This document shows positions 17,502 through 28,100 of a DNA stretch of 64,000 nt, in pieces. Both the position numbers and the translations under genes were made by a program. The stretch is from Pseudomonas crudilactis. Lineage in GTDB: Bacteria > Pseudomonadota > Gammaproteobacteria > Pseudomonadales > Pseudomonadaceae. The stretch lies in the NCBI RefSeq assembly GCF_013433315.1, contig NZ_WXVV01000018.1, positions 95,544-159,543 on the forward strand, in the 5' to 3' direction. Within the stretch, counting starts at the first letter, position 1. Every line of letters starts with the position of its first letter. The notes below the pieces were generated by a model that was not told the DNA's origin, did no database searches, and saw only the letters and a program-made list of their open reading frames with translations.

Positions 17502-18032
17502 GTGAACAGCCGATGTTGTGCCTTCGCCCTGCTCCTGCTGACAAGCACATCCGCACTCGCCGCCGACACCTCATTGCCAGCCATGAGCCCGGTAGGTCTG
17601 TGGCTGATCACGCTGGGTATCGTGTTCCTGATCGCCGAAGCCGCACTGCCCAATTACGGCGTCATCGGCCTGGGCGGGATCATCATGTTCGTCATCGGCG
17701 CGCTGATCCTCAGCAACGCCGAACTGCCGGTGCCGATGATGATCGGCCTCGGTCTGATCAGCGCCCTGCTGTTGATCGCGCTGCTGATCCGCGCCCTGAA
17801 AACCCGACCGCGCCACGCCGTCAGTGGCGACGCCGGCCTGCTCGGCAGTGTGACCGCAATCACCACGGTGCAACCGGACGATGCCCGCAACGGCTGGGTG
17901 CAACTGCAAGGCGAACGCTGGCAAGTGCTCAGCGCCACCCCGCTGCAAACCGGGCAATCGGTGCGCGTGGTGGCGCGCAAGGGATTGTTGCTGCAAGTGG
18001 CCGCGACTGACGCGGCGACACTCGGAGAGTGA
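17502..18032 (+). CDS. NfeD family membrane protein
   Basis: A 176-residue short-form NfeD protein. A signal or membrane segment (about 6-22) is followed by three hydrophobic segments (about 30-100) and a C-terminal OB-fold domain (about 115-165; GLLGSVTAITTVQPD, then GERWQVLSATPLQTGQSVRVV). NfeD proteins partner with SPFH proteins such as slipins in membrane quality control. The GTG at 17502 is chosen because GGAGAG lies 4 bp before it; an ATG at 17490 is in frame but has no such site. It abuts the slipin gene, forming the usual NfeD-slipin pair. Confidence 0.88.
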   Translation: MNSRCCAFALLLLTSTSALAADTSLPAMSPVGLWLITLGIVFLIAEAALPNYGVIGLGGIIMFVIGALILSNAELPVPMMIGLGLISALLLIALLIRALKTRPRHAVSGDAGLLGSVTAITTVQPDDARNGWVQLQGERWQVLSATPLQTGQSVRVVARKGLLLQVAATDAATLGE

Positions 18033-18034
18033 TC

Positions 18035-18793
18035 ATGGGTCTGCAAATCGGTTTTGTTGCGCTGCTGTTACTGGTCATCGCTTTGGCCGGTTCGACGTTT
18101 CGCATCCTGCGCGAATACGAGCGCGGCGTGGTGTTCCAGCTTGGCCGCTTCTGGCAGGTCAAAGGTCCCGGTCTGATCCTGCTGATTCCGGTGGTGCAGC
18201 AAATGGTCCGGGTTGACCTGCGCACGGTCGTGCTCGATGTGCCGCCGCAAGACGTGATCACCCGCGACAACGTGTCGGTGAAGGTCAACGCCGTGCTGTA
18301 CTTCCGCGTGCTCGACCCGCAGAAGGCGATTATTCAGGTTGAAGATTATCTGTCAGCCACCAGCCAATTGGCGCAAACCACCCTGCGCGCCGTGCTCGGC
18401 AAGCACGAACTGGATGAACTGTTGGCCGAACGCGAGCAGTTGAACATCGACATTCAGCAAGTGCTCGACGCGCAGACCGATGCCTGGGGCATCAAGGTCG
18501 CCAACGTCGAGATCAAGCATGTCGACCTCAACGAATCGATGGTTCGCGCCATCGCCAAACAGGCCGAAGCCGAGCGCGAGCGGCGAGCCAAGGTGATCCA
18601 CGCCGAAGGCGAGTTGCAGGCGTCGGAAAAACTCATGCAGGCAGCGGAAATGCTCGGTCGCCAGCCCGGCGCGATGCAGTTGCGTTATATGCAGACCTTG
18701 AGTTCGATTGCCGGTGACAAGAGTTCGACGATTGTCTTCCCGTTGCCGATCGAGTTGCTCAAGGGCATGGCGGATTTGTCCGGCAAGTCATGA
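18035..18793 (+). CDS. Slipin, SPFH/band 7 family protein
   Basis: A 252-residue slipin. One N-terminal membrane segment (about 3-22) is followed by the SPFH domain (ILREYERGVVFQLGRFWQVKGPG, then VLYFRVLDPQKAIIQVEDY) and a charged coiled coil (AEAERERRAKVIHAEGEL, about 185-220). Slipins form large membrane rings together with NfeD. The ATG at 18035 has GGAGAG upstream; the GTG 6 bp earlier is less likely. The 3' end overlaps the convergent sulfotransferase gene by 6 bp. Confidence 0.92.
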   Translation: MGLQIGFVALLLLVIALAGSTFRILREYERGVVFQLGRFWQVKGPGLILLIPVVQQMVRVDLRTVVLDVPPQDVITRDNVSVKVNAVLYFRVLDPQKAIIQVEDYLSATSQLAQTTLRAVLGKHELDELLAEREQLNIDIQQVLDAQTDAWGIKVANVEIKHVDLNESMVRAIAKQAEAERERRAKVIHAEGELQASEKLMQAAEMLGRQPGAMQLRYMQTLSSIAGDKSSTIVFPLPIELLKGMADLSGKS

Positions 18794-19750
18794 AGCAAAC
18801 GCAGTGGCACTCAGGCGAAGTTTTTCCAGCGCTTCATAGGGCGCACGGGTGCAGTTGTGCACGCGCGTTTGCAACAGTGCCGAAGCCTCGCGGCGCTTGT
18901 CTTCACCATCGGCAACAAACACTTGTGAAGGCTGTTTCGCATGCTGTGCGGTCGCTGTAAATACTTGCTGGCGCTGCGCTTCGCTCAAGCGGAAAAACCG
19001 CGCCAGACGATCGGCCATCGCCTCGGGCAGCTCGCTGTAATTCACCAGCAATCCCGCCGAATCCCGGCAATGCATCCACCCCGCCTCAAGCAACCGCCCC
19101 AGACGCCGGGCAATGAAATCTTCGCGCCCCTCAAACGGCAAGCCATCCTCCAGCACACAGTCGCCGAGCATCCCCGGCACCATGTGCATGCCCGGCCGGC
19201 GCAGATGAGAAACGGCAATTTCCAAAGGGTCGCGATAAAGAAACAGCCACGGCGTATCGGGGAAACATTCCTGTAGCAGCGGCCACTCACCAATGTTCCA
19301 GGCATCGAGCTTGATCACCAACCGTTGCTCAATGCCGCAACGGCGCTGCCCGTACGCAGAAAGCAATCCGCGAAGGGCGGCACGCCGTGCGCTTTCGGGT
19401 AAATCACTGCGTAATAGCGCATCGAGTGGCGGCGGCTCGGAGACCACGATGTGGTCATCGAGCCGCGCGAGCATCTGACTGATCAATGTCGAACCACAGC
19501 GCGAGGCGTGCAGAATGAATGCACTCGGCGCGAGCCCGGGGCTTTGCGCCTGCCAATCGCTCAGTGCCGACAGCGGCGTCTGCCGTCGAAAAGCCTGATT
19601 GAACGGCAGCCGCAGCGCATCCTCCACCGCCTCGCGAAAAAATGGTTGATGCAACGGCGTGTCACCGAACCAGCACCAATCCACCTGCCACTGCCCGGCG
19701 ACCGGCCAGACCCGAATCGGCAACCAGCCGTCGAAGTTCAAGCGCTCCAT
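18788..19750 (-). CDS. Sulfotransferase family protein (first copy)
   Basis: A 320-residue protein with the PAPS-binding 5'-phosphosulfate loop SRCGST at 83-88, preceded by a hydrophobic strand, and the 3'-phosphate-binding segment YRDPLEIAVSHLRRPG further on. These are the two hallmarks of sulfotransferases, which move sulfate from PAPS to a hydroxyl or amine. About 75 N-terminal residues (MERLNFDGWLPIRVWP and on) are not part of the usual fold. The ATG at 19750 is preferred over an in-frame GTG at 19762. It overlaps the hydroxylase gene by 13 bp and is the last gene of the adhesin-TolC-hydroxylase operon, so the DUF4347 protein or a product attached to it is a plausible target. Confidence 0.88.
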   Translation of the reverse strand: MERLNFDGWLPIRVWPVAGQWQVDWCWFGDTPLHQPFFREAVEDALRLPFNQAFRRQTPLSALSDWQAQSPGLAPSAFILHASRCGSTLISQMLARLDDHIVVSEPPPLDALLRSDLPESARRAALRGLLSAYGQRRCGIEQRLVIKLDAWNIGEWPLLQECFPDTPWLFLYRDPLEIAVSHLRRPGMHMVPGMLGDCVLEDGLPFEGREDFIARRLGRLLEAGWMHCRDSAGLLVNYSELPEAMADRLARFFRLSEAQRQQVFTATAQHAKQPSQVFVADGEDKRREASALLQTRVHNCTRAPYEALEKLRLSATAFAS

Positions 19751-20523
19751 TGTTCGTTCCACTGTCGCCGCCCGTTGCGCATTGCCGCGCGCAATTGCTC
19801 GCGGGAAAACCCCAGGCCACGTTCAGCGGCGAGTGCCAGCGTCCGGCTGATGAAGGCTTCTGGGTCGTGCAACGTCTGCAAGGCCTGCGACAGCGCAGCG
19901 TCCTCCGCGACCAGTGTCTGAAAGCATTGCAACGCGGTATCGGCCAAAACCGGCGCAGGTGTGCTCGGCAAGCCTTCGGTGATCATCTGCGCAAGCCAGG
20001 CACCGGGCCGGCAGTCGATGACCAGATGAACCCGCGCCGAGGTATCACGGTTATCCACGCGGTGCGGGCGAGCGAGATCGAGAAACCAGCATTCGCCTGC
20101 CTGCATGGGCATGCGTTGGCCGTCGAGCCAGAAATCGACGTGCGCTGGACTGAGCAACGGAATATGCAGGCGCACATCGGCCTGCAGGCCCTCCAGATCG
20201 TAATCGCGATGCTCATGGATTTGCCCGCCCGGGCCCAGGCGCAGCAGCCGGGCGCTGACGATATCCAGCGACAGATTGCGCAGCCCCTGTCGCCAGCGCT
20301 CATCCCGCAGCCAAGGCGCGCGTTGCAGCGGTACGCCGCGACCGGGCGACAACTCGGTCAGCGCATCGGCCGCTGAAATCAGCGCGACACCGCTCCAGTC
20401 ACCCGAGAAATACTCAGCATTGAAGTGACTGCGCCAAGCGTCGTCGGCAATCGCCTCCAGTGCTTGCAACAGCAGCGGCAAATCCACCGTCACCGGCAGG
20501 CGCGCAAACGCCGGCCGGTTCAT
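19738..20523 (-). CDS. Aspartyl/asparaginyl beta-hydroxylase with C-terminal Nif11-like domain
   Basis: A 261-residue protein. Residues 40-170 match the aspartyl/asparaginyl beta-hydroxylase fold, a 2-oxoglutarate and Fe(II) enzyme class. Seen are GPGGQIHEHRDYD with His105/Asp107, the second iron ligand candidate His154 in RPHRVDN, and Arg164 in the strand that normally binds 2-oxoglutarate. Residues 200-249 (F-x2-L, D-x2-L-x3-L, DPEAF, LAAERGLGFS, EQLRAAM) look like a Nif11-type domain, known as a leader peptide of RiPP precursors. This fusion call is from pattern recognition only. It lies 15 bp after the TolC gene and overlaps the sulfotransferase gene. Confidence 0.85.
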   Translation of the reverse strand: MNRPAFARLPVTVDLPLLLQALEAIADDAWRSHFNAEYFSGDWSGVALISAADALTELSPGRGVPLQRAPWLRDERWRQGLRNLSLDIVSARLLRLGPGGQIHEHRDYDLEGLQADVRLHIPLLSPAHVDFWLDGQRMPMQAGECWFLDLARPHRVDNRDTSARVHLVIDCRPGAWLAQMITEGLPSTPAPVLADTALQCFQTLVAEDAALSQALQTLHDPEAFISRTLALAAERGLGFSREQLRAAMRNGRRQWNEQWSA

Positions 20524-20538
20524 GGTTGCACCCTGACC

Positions 20539-22056
20539 TCACGGTGCCGGAGCATGCGCCACCACCGGCACGGAGATATCCCCCGCCGCCCACGCCGACT
20601 CACGATTGGCCAACGCGGTGGCGATCGACTGCACTTCGGTCGACTGCACCTGATCCGGCAGCGGATCGAGGCCGGCACTGGCGAAGATCTGGCCGTAGGC
20701 ATTGCGCAGATCGGCGTACGACAGATCGCGGCGCAGGTCTGCTTGCAGGTTGTTCAGCTCGCCCTGAATCAGGTCCAGCTCACCGATCCCGGCAGCCTGA
20801 TGGCGGTTGCGCAACTGACCGACGATCTGCCCGTCGATGTCCGACAGTTGCTGGTTAGTCTTGAACTGCCGCAGCGCCTCCTGGTAATTGGCGTTGGCCA
20901 CGTAGAGCTGCGCCAGCACCGCGATCGACATCGCCTGACGCCGCGCCGTGGCGACTTCTTCGCCGGCCTTGGCGACGTTGATGGCGGCCGGGGCGGAGAT
21001 CACGTTGAACAGGTTCCAGGTGACTTTGACGCCGTAGTCGGCCCAGCCCTGTTCGACGAGGAACGAGTTGCTGTCGTAATGCCCGCCAGCCGAGAACTCC
21101 AGACCCGGCAGCAAACGCAGCATGGCCTTGCGGGTTTCGGCGGCGCTGATGCGCGTCTGGTAATCCTGCTCGCGCAGTTCCGGGCGGCTGGTCAGCGCTT
21201 CTTGTTCGAGTTTGGCCAGACCGACCTTGAGCTCGGGAATCTGATAACCGTCATCGGTTGCCAGCGTCAGTTGGGTGCCCAGTGGCAGGTTGATCAGCGT
21301 CGCCAGTTCGGTTTTCGCCAGCGACAAGGCGCGACGCTGCTCTTCCAGTTGCCGGGTCGCTTCGATCAGCGAGCGCTGGTAACCAAGCGACTGCACCGGA
21401 TCGCCAATGCGTTGATCGCTCAGGGTCTGGCTGTTGTCGCGGGCGGTCTGCACCCGTGCCATCAGGCTGTCGATCTGCTTGAGCAGACGTTCGGCGGCCA
21501 TCGCTCGCCAGTAGGCCGAGCGCACGTCCTGGACGATGGTGTTGATCACTTTGCGGCGCCGTTCCTGAACGATCAGGCGCTGGTCGCCCTGCTGTTTGGC
21601 GCTGATGTAACTGACGCCGAAGTCGAGGACGTTCCAGACCATGGTCAGGTCGGCGACGTCGCGGTCGCGGTCCTGCGAGGTCGACGGTTCCAGAGACTGG
21701 GTGCCGGTGCGTACGCTCTGGCTGCTGGAGGCGTTAACGTTGTTGCGCCCGACGTAACCGGCGTCCAGCGCCATGCGCGGCAGCATGTCGAAACTGGCGA
21801 GGTCGAGCTGCCGCTTGGCCAGCGCTTCCTCCATGATCTTCAAGCGGCCTTCGAGGTTGTACTTCACGGCGCGGGCCATGGCCTGGTGCAGGGTCAACGG
21901 ACCGCGCAGCGGTTCCTGATCCTTGTACATGCCTTGCAGATCGCTTTTGGCACGCTGTTCACTGACGCTGCGCTCAATCGGTTCACTGGTCACCGCACAT
22001 CCGCTGATCGCCAGCGCCAGCAGGCTGGCGCCGAACAACTTCTGACTTCTCTTCAT
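20539..22056 (-). CDS. TolC-family outer-membrane lipoprotein of the DUF4347 cluster
   Basis: A 505-residue outer-membrane factor. The ATG at 22056 gives signal MKRSQKLFGASLLALAISG with Cys20 as lipidation site (ISGC); the longer open frame upstream runs into the adhesin gene region. Two OEP repeats with long helices are visible (for example LAKRQLDLASFDMLPRMALD and VATARRQAMSIAVLAQLYVA). It differs clearly from the NodT type (no VGPDY start), so it is not the exit duct of the nearby RND/Aae-type pumps. It begins 46 bp after the giant DUF4347 gene and is the natural exit duct for that protein. Confidence 0.9.
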   Translation of the reverse strand: MKRSQKLFGASLLALAISGCAVTSEPIERSVSEQRAKSDLQGMYKDQEPLRGPLTLHQAMARAVKYNLEGRLKIMEEALAKRQLDLASFDMLPRMALDAGYVGRNNVNASSSQSVRTGTQSLEPSTSQDRDRDVADLTMVWNVLDFGVSYISAKQQGDQRLIVQERRRKVINTIVQDVRSAYWRAMAAERLLKQIDSLMARVQTARDNSQTLSDQRIGDPVQSLGYQRSLIEATRQLEEQRRALSLAKTELATLINLPLGTQLTLATDDGYQIPELKVGLAKLEQEALTSRPELREQDYQTRISAAETRKAMLRLLPGLEFSAGGHYDSNSFLVEQGWADYGVKVTWNLFNVISAPAAINVAKAGEEVATARRQAMSIAVLAQLYVANANYQEALRQFKTNQQLSDIDGQIVGQLRNRHQAAGIGELDLIQGELNNLQADLRRDLSYADLRNAYGQIFASAGLDPLPDQVQSTEVQSIATALANRESAWAAGDISVPVVAHAPAP

Positions 22057-22102
22057 CCCTGGATCGCCCCTAGGTCCCGCACAGTGTTGAGTTATGGTTT
22101 TT

Positions 22103-25100
22103 TCAGGCCGATATTTCGCTGATACCGACCTGTTGCAACGCCGCCGCCAGGTTGTCGACCCGGTGTTGCTCGCTGTCTTTGAGTTCTTGCAATTGCTGGC
22201 CCAGCGTCGGTGCGCCAAACACGCCGCGCAGGCCTTGAGAAATGTCGCCGGTCTTAAGTGAGTGACTGCCAAATGCGTTCAGCGAATCGCGCTCGGCGCC
22301 GCTGTTCTGGTTGAACAGGCTCGACAGCGTGCTGCTGGCGAAGACGCCGCCATCGCCGCCGCCAAAACCGAGGAAGCCATGACCGGAACCATCACCCGAG
22401 TTGTCGCTGCTGGCGAACACCTGAGCAATAAAGCTCGGGCTCAAAGCGCCGTGATTGATGAAAATATCGCCCAGCGGGCGAATGCCGTTGCCGATCACCC
22501 GCTGCTCGAACAGCGGAGCAAAGGTCAGCGGGGAGCCGAGATCGCCGGTCGGCGCGGTGAAGATGATCGGTTGCAGCGGCAAGCTCGGTGGCGGTGGTGG
22601 CACCACCGGGTCGCTGCTGCGAATCAAAGGATCGGGAATGACCACACTGATTGGCGCAGTGGGCGGCGTCGGTGGAACGACTGGCGGCACCGTGTTGATC
22701 GCGTAATTGTTCGAACTGCTGACGCCGCTGCCGCTGTTGCCTGACAGATCGCTGACCCCGGCACTGTTGACGCTGATGGCATTGCTGGCGCTGTTGACGT
22801 TGGCATTCGGCGTCAGGGTCGCGGTCCAGGTTTTGCCGCCGTCACTGCTGCTCAGATTGGACAGAGTGCCGTTGCCGACATTGATGTCCGCCAGATCAAA
22901 ACCACTGACCGCCTCATTGAAGGTGATGGTCACTGGCGAGGTCTGGCCGAGGCCGAGGTTCGGATTGGCAATCACCACCGTCGCCGTTGGCCGTTCGCTG
23001 TCGAGCGCATAGTTGTTCGACACCGCCACCGTGCTGCCGACGTTACCGGCCAGGTCAGTGACGTTGCTGGTGTCCAGCGCGATGAAGTTGCTCGGGTCGT
23101 TGACGTTGGCGGTCGGCGTGAAGGTCGCGGTCCAGGTCTTGCCGCCATCACTGCTGCTGAGGTTGCTCAGATCACCGTTGGTCACGCTCAGGTCGGACAA
23201 GTCGAAATTGCTCACCGCCTCGCTGAAAGTGAAGGTCACCATAGTGGTCTGGCCGATGCCCAAGTGCGAATTGGCGACCACGATGTCCACCGTTGGCCGG
23301 GTCGCATCCAGCGCGTAATTGTTGGAAATGGCGATGCTGGCGCCAAGGTTGCCAGCCAGATCCTGCACACCAGCGGTGTCGACGATGATCAGGTTGGTTG
23401 CATCGTTGACGTTGGCGGTCGGTGTCAACGTGGCGGTCCAGGTGATGCCGCCATCGCTGCTGGTCAGGTTCGCCAGTGTGCCGTTGGCGACGCTGATGTC
23501 CGACAGATCGAAACCGCTGACCGCTTCACTGAAAGTGATAGTGACCGTGGTGGTTTCACCGATGCCCAGGCGATTGTCGGCGACCACAATGGTCGCGGTC
23601 GGCAACGCCGTATCGATGGCGAAATTGTTCGAATCGGTGGTGCCGACGCCGCTGTTGCCGGAGGCGTTGGTCACGCCGCTGTTGTCGAGGGTGATCAGGT
23701 TGCTGGTGTCGGTGACGTTGGCGGTCGGCGTCAGCGTAGCGGTCCAGGTGATGCCGCCGTCGCTGGAGACCACATTGCTCAAGGTGCCGTTGGCGATGGT
23801 CAGGTCAGCGTTGCTGAAACCGCTGACCGCTTCACTGAAGGTGATGGTTACCATCGAGCTTTCGCCGGCCTTGAGCGAGGTGTCCGCAACGACGATGGTC
23901 GCCGTCGGCACTTCGGTCTGTACCGCATAGTTCGCCGAGTTGGTGGTGCCGGTGCCGGCATTGCCGGCCAGATCGCTGATGCCAGCGTTGTTCAGCACGA
24001 TCAGGTTGGTGGCATCACTGACGCCGATGGTCGGCGTGAACGTTGCGGTCCAGGTGATGCCGCCGTCGCTCGACGAGACATTGCTCAGCGTGCCGTTCGC
24101 AACGCTCAGGTCGCTGTTGTCGAATCCGCTGACCGCCTCGGAGAAGGTGATGGTGACGAGCGCGGATTCACCGGGACGCAGATCGGTGTCACTGATGACG
24201 ATGGTGGCGGTTGGACGCTGGCTGTCGATGACGTAATTGGCCGAATCGGTGGTACCGCTGCCGGTGTTGCCCGCGATGTCAGTGATGCCGGTGTTGTCCA
24301 GGGTGATGATGTTGCTGGTGTCGGTGATGCCCGCCGACGGCGTAAACGTCGCCGTGTAGGTGATGTTGTCCGACGTGCTCAGCCCGGAGAGCGTGCCGTT
24401 GGCCACGGTCAGATCGGCCAGAGTCAAACCGCTGACCGCCTCGCTGAAGGTGATGGTCACGGTGGTGGTCTGGCCGACGCCCAGTGCCGAGTCGGCAAGT
24501 GCAATGGTTGCCGTTGGGCGTTGGGTGTCGATGGCGTAGTTGTTGGAGTTGGTGGTGCCATTGCCCGCGTTGCCGGAGGCGTTTTGCACGCCGCTGTTGT
24601 CGAGGGTGATCAGGTTGGAGGCGTCGGTGATGTTGCTGGTTGGCGTGAACGTCGCCGTCCAGGTGATGCCGCCGTCGCTGCTGCTCACCGCAGTGAGTGT
24701 CCCGTTGGCGATGGTCAGGTCGGCATTGTTGAAACCGGTGACGGCTTCGCTGAAGGTGATGGTCACCGTCGTCGTCTCACCAATCGTCAGGCTGTTGTCA
24801 GCGACGACGATGGTCGCGGTCGGTGCCACGGTGTTGATGGTGAAGTTGCCCGAGTTGGTCGTGCCCGTGCCGGCGTTGCCGGCCAGGTCAGCGATCCCGG
24901 TGTTGGCCAGGGTGATGATATTGCTGGTGTCGTTGACCCCCACGGTCGGCGTGAACGTCGCTGTCCAGGTGATGCCGCCGTCCGCACTACTGACCGCCGT
25001 CAGCGTGCCGTTGGGGACGGTCAGGTCGGCGTTGGTGAAACCGCTGATCGCTTCGCTGAAGGTGATGGTCACCAGCGAGGTTTCGCCGGCGCTCAGGGCA

Positions 25101-28100
25101 GGATCGGCCATCACAATGGTCGCCGTCGGACGCTGGGTGTCGATGCTGTAATTGTTCGAATCGGTGGTGCCGCTGCCAGCGTTGCCGGCCAGGTCGGCGA
25201 CGCCGGTGTTGTCCAGTGTCACCAGATTGGTGGCATCGGTGATGTTCGCGCTCGGCGTAAACGTCGCCGTCCAGGTAATCCCGCCATCCGCGCTGCTGAC
25301 AGCTGTCAGGGTGCCGTTGGCGATGCTCAGGTCGGCGTTGGTGAAACCGCTCACCGCTTCGCTGAAGGTGATGGTCACCAGCGAGGTGTCGCCGATCTTC
25401 AAGGTGTTTTGCGCAAACACTACGGTGGCGGTCGGCCGCACGGTGTCGATCGCGTAATTGTTCGAGTCGGTGGTGCCAGTGCCGGCGTTGCCCGCCAGAT
25501 CCGCGACCCCGCTGTTATTCAGGGTGATCAGGTTGGTGGCGTCGGTGATACTGCTGGTCGGCGTGAACGTCGCCGTCCAGGTGATGCCGCCATCCGCGCT
25601 GCTGACAGCGCTCAACGTGCCGTTGGCAATGCTCAGGTCTGCGTTGGTGAAGCCGCTCACCGCCTCGCTGAAAGTGATGGTCACCAGCGAGGTTTCACCG
25701 ATTTTCAGCGCGTTGTCGGCGACCACGATGGTCGCCGTCGGCCGTAGCGTATCGATCGCATAGTTGTTGGAATCGGTAGTGCCGGTACCGGTGTTGCCGG
25801 CCAGATCCGTAACCCCGGCGTTGTTCAGGGTGATCAGGTTGGTCGCGTCGGTGGTGCTGCTGTTCGGCGTAAAGGTTGCCGTCCAGGTAATGCCGCCATC
25901 GCTGCTGCTCAGTCCGCTCAAGGTGCCGTTGGCCACCGTCAGGTCGGCGGCGGTGAAGCCGCTCACCGCTTCGCTGAAGGTGATGGTCACCACAGAGGTT
26001 TCGCCTGCCGCGAGATTGGTGTCGGCAACGACAATGGTCGCTGTCGGTCGCACGGTGTCGACTACATAATTGGCCGAATCGGTGGTGCCGCTGCCGGCGT
26101 TGCCGGCCAGATCCGCTACCCCGGTGTTGTCCAGGGTAATCAGGTTGGTGGCATCGGTAATGCTCGCGTTCGGGGTGAACGTCGCCGTCCAGGTGATGCC
26201 GCCGTCGGCGCTGCTGACGTTGGTCAGCGTACCGTTGGCAATGGTCAGGTCGGCGTTGGTGAAACCGCTCACTGCCTCGCTGAACGTGATGGTCACCAGC
26301 GAGGTGTCGCCGATTTTCAGGGCAGTGTCTGCCATCACGATGGTTGCGGTCGGTCGCTGAGTATCGATGACGTAATTGTTGGAGTTGGTAGTGCCGACGC
26401 CTGCCACGCTGTCGGACACGGCCGTCACCCCGGTGTTATCGAGGGTGATGAGGTTGGTGGTGTCGGTGATGTTGTTGGTCGGCGTAAACGTCGCCGTCCA
26501 GGTGATACCGCCGTCGGCGCTGGACACATTGTTCAGCGTGCCGTTGGCAATGGTCAGGTCGGCGTTGGTAAAACCGTTTACTGCGCGACTGAAGGTGATG
26601 GTCACCAGCGAGGTTTCGCCGATTTTCAGCGCGGTGTCGGCGACCACGATGGTGGCGGTCGGCGGTTCCACGTAAGCAGTATTGAGGGTGCCGCCGTTGT
26701 TGTAGATCCCCACCAGTGCGCTCGGCGTCGTGCCGGTCGAACCACCGTTGGAAAGACCACCGCTACCGCTGGCGGCGCCGTTGCCGCTGATCGCGGCGAA
26801 GTTGCTCGCGGTGATCAGCACCACACCGCCGTTGTTCCAGATCGCCCCGACGCCGCGACCGCCGGCACCGCCATCGGCACCGTTGCTGCCGACCCCGCCG
26901 CCACCACCACCGCCGCCGCCGGCAGCAATGTTATTGCTGATGACCGAGGTGCCGATGACTTTCAGGGTGCCGCTCGCAGCGTTGTAGATACCGCCCGCCG
27001 CATTGCCGCCAACACCGCCGACTTTGTCCCAACCGGAACCGCCACCGCCGCCGCCAATCGACAGGCTGCCGTTGCTCGCCGAACCACCATTGCCACCATG
27101 ACTATAACCGGCACCGGCGCTGCCGCCATTGCCGCCCACGCCACCGGTGCTGGTGCCGCCCCGGCCACCCATGTCGGTCGGGCTGTAACCGCCGCCATAA
27201 CCGCCGGCATTGGCACTGCCTGCGCCCCCGGCATAAGTGCCTGTACCCGGGCCGGACGAACCGCCATGGCCACCGGTCTGGCCACCGATACCCGCACCGC
27301 CGCCACCGCCACCGCCGACATAACCGCCGGTTACACCCCCGCCGCCACCACCGCCGGAAGCGGCGTTCGCGGTCACAGTGACGTTGTTCAGGGTAAGAAT
27401 GCCGGCGTTGAAAATGCCGCCGCCCATGGCGCCCGCCGCCGCCGAGCCGCCGTTACCTCCGTTGCCGGCGACCAGGCCTTTGGTGATTACCAGGCCGTCG
27501 AGGGTCACGGTGCTGCCGGAGGTGACTTCCACCACGCGGGTTTTGTACTGACCATCGAGGGTCACGTCGGCCACGCCGTCGTTGTTCAGGTCGCCATCGA
27601 CGGTGATGTTCTTGTTGATCAGCAGCTCGGAAGTGAGCTGCACGGTCATGCCGGAACTGAACGTGACGATATCGCCGTTCTGCGCCGAGGCCAGCGCCGC
27701 GCGCAGCGAGCCGACGCCCGAGTTGAGGTTGTTGGTCGCGGTCCAGGTGGCCAGGCCCCACTGGTACTCGCTCATGGCTTTGCTCGACAGCACGTTGGCG
27801 CTTTCGATGGTGCCGGTGGCGATCTCCAGATCCCAGTCGCCACCTACGCCTGTGCGGTTGTTCGAAGCGGCCACATCACGCCCGGTCAACTGCGCCAGCG
27901 AGTCGACGAAACTCAAGCCGCGATCACCTTCAGCGGTGTAGCAGCCGTAAATCAGGATATCGCCGCCAGCGTTCATGTCCTTGCCGATTTCCGCGAGAAC
28001 CACGCTGCGTTGAGCGACGTTGTCTGCCGACAGATAACTGTTGCCCAGCCACAAATCACCGGCATTGCCGTGGGCAATGATCTGCACCGAGCTGACGCCG

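Noticed and set aside
20425..22122. A 565-residue plus-strand open frame opposite the TolC-like gene
   Set aside because: Shadow of a clear outer-membrane factor with lipobox; His/Gln/Arg-rich product of no known type.
23264..25747. An 827-residue plus-strand open frame opposite the DUF4347 repeats, and a series of 101-residue frames in register
   Set aside because: Same effect as for lapA: antisense shadow of the 306-bp repeats. The sense frame codes well-formed Ig-like domains.
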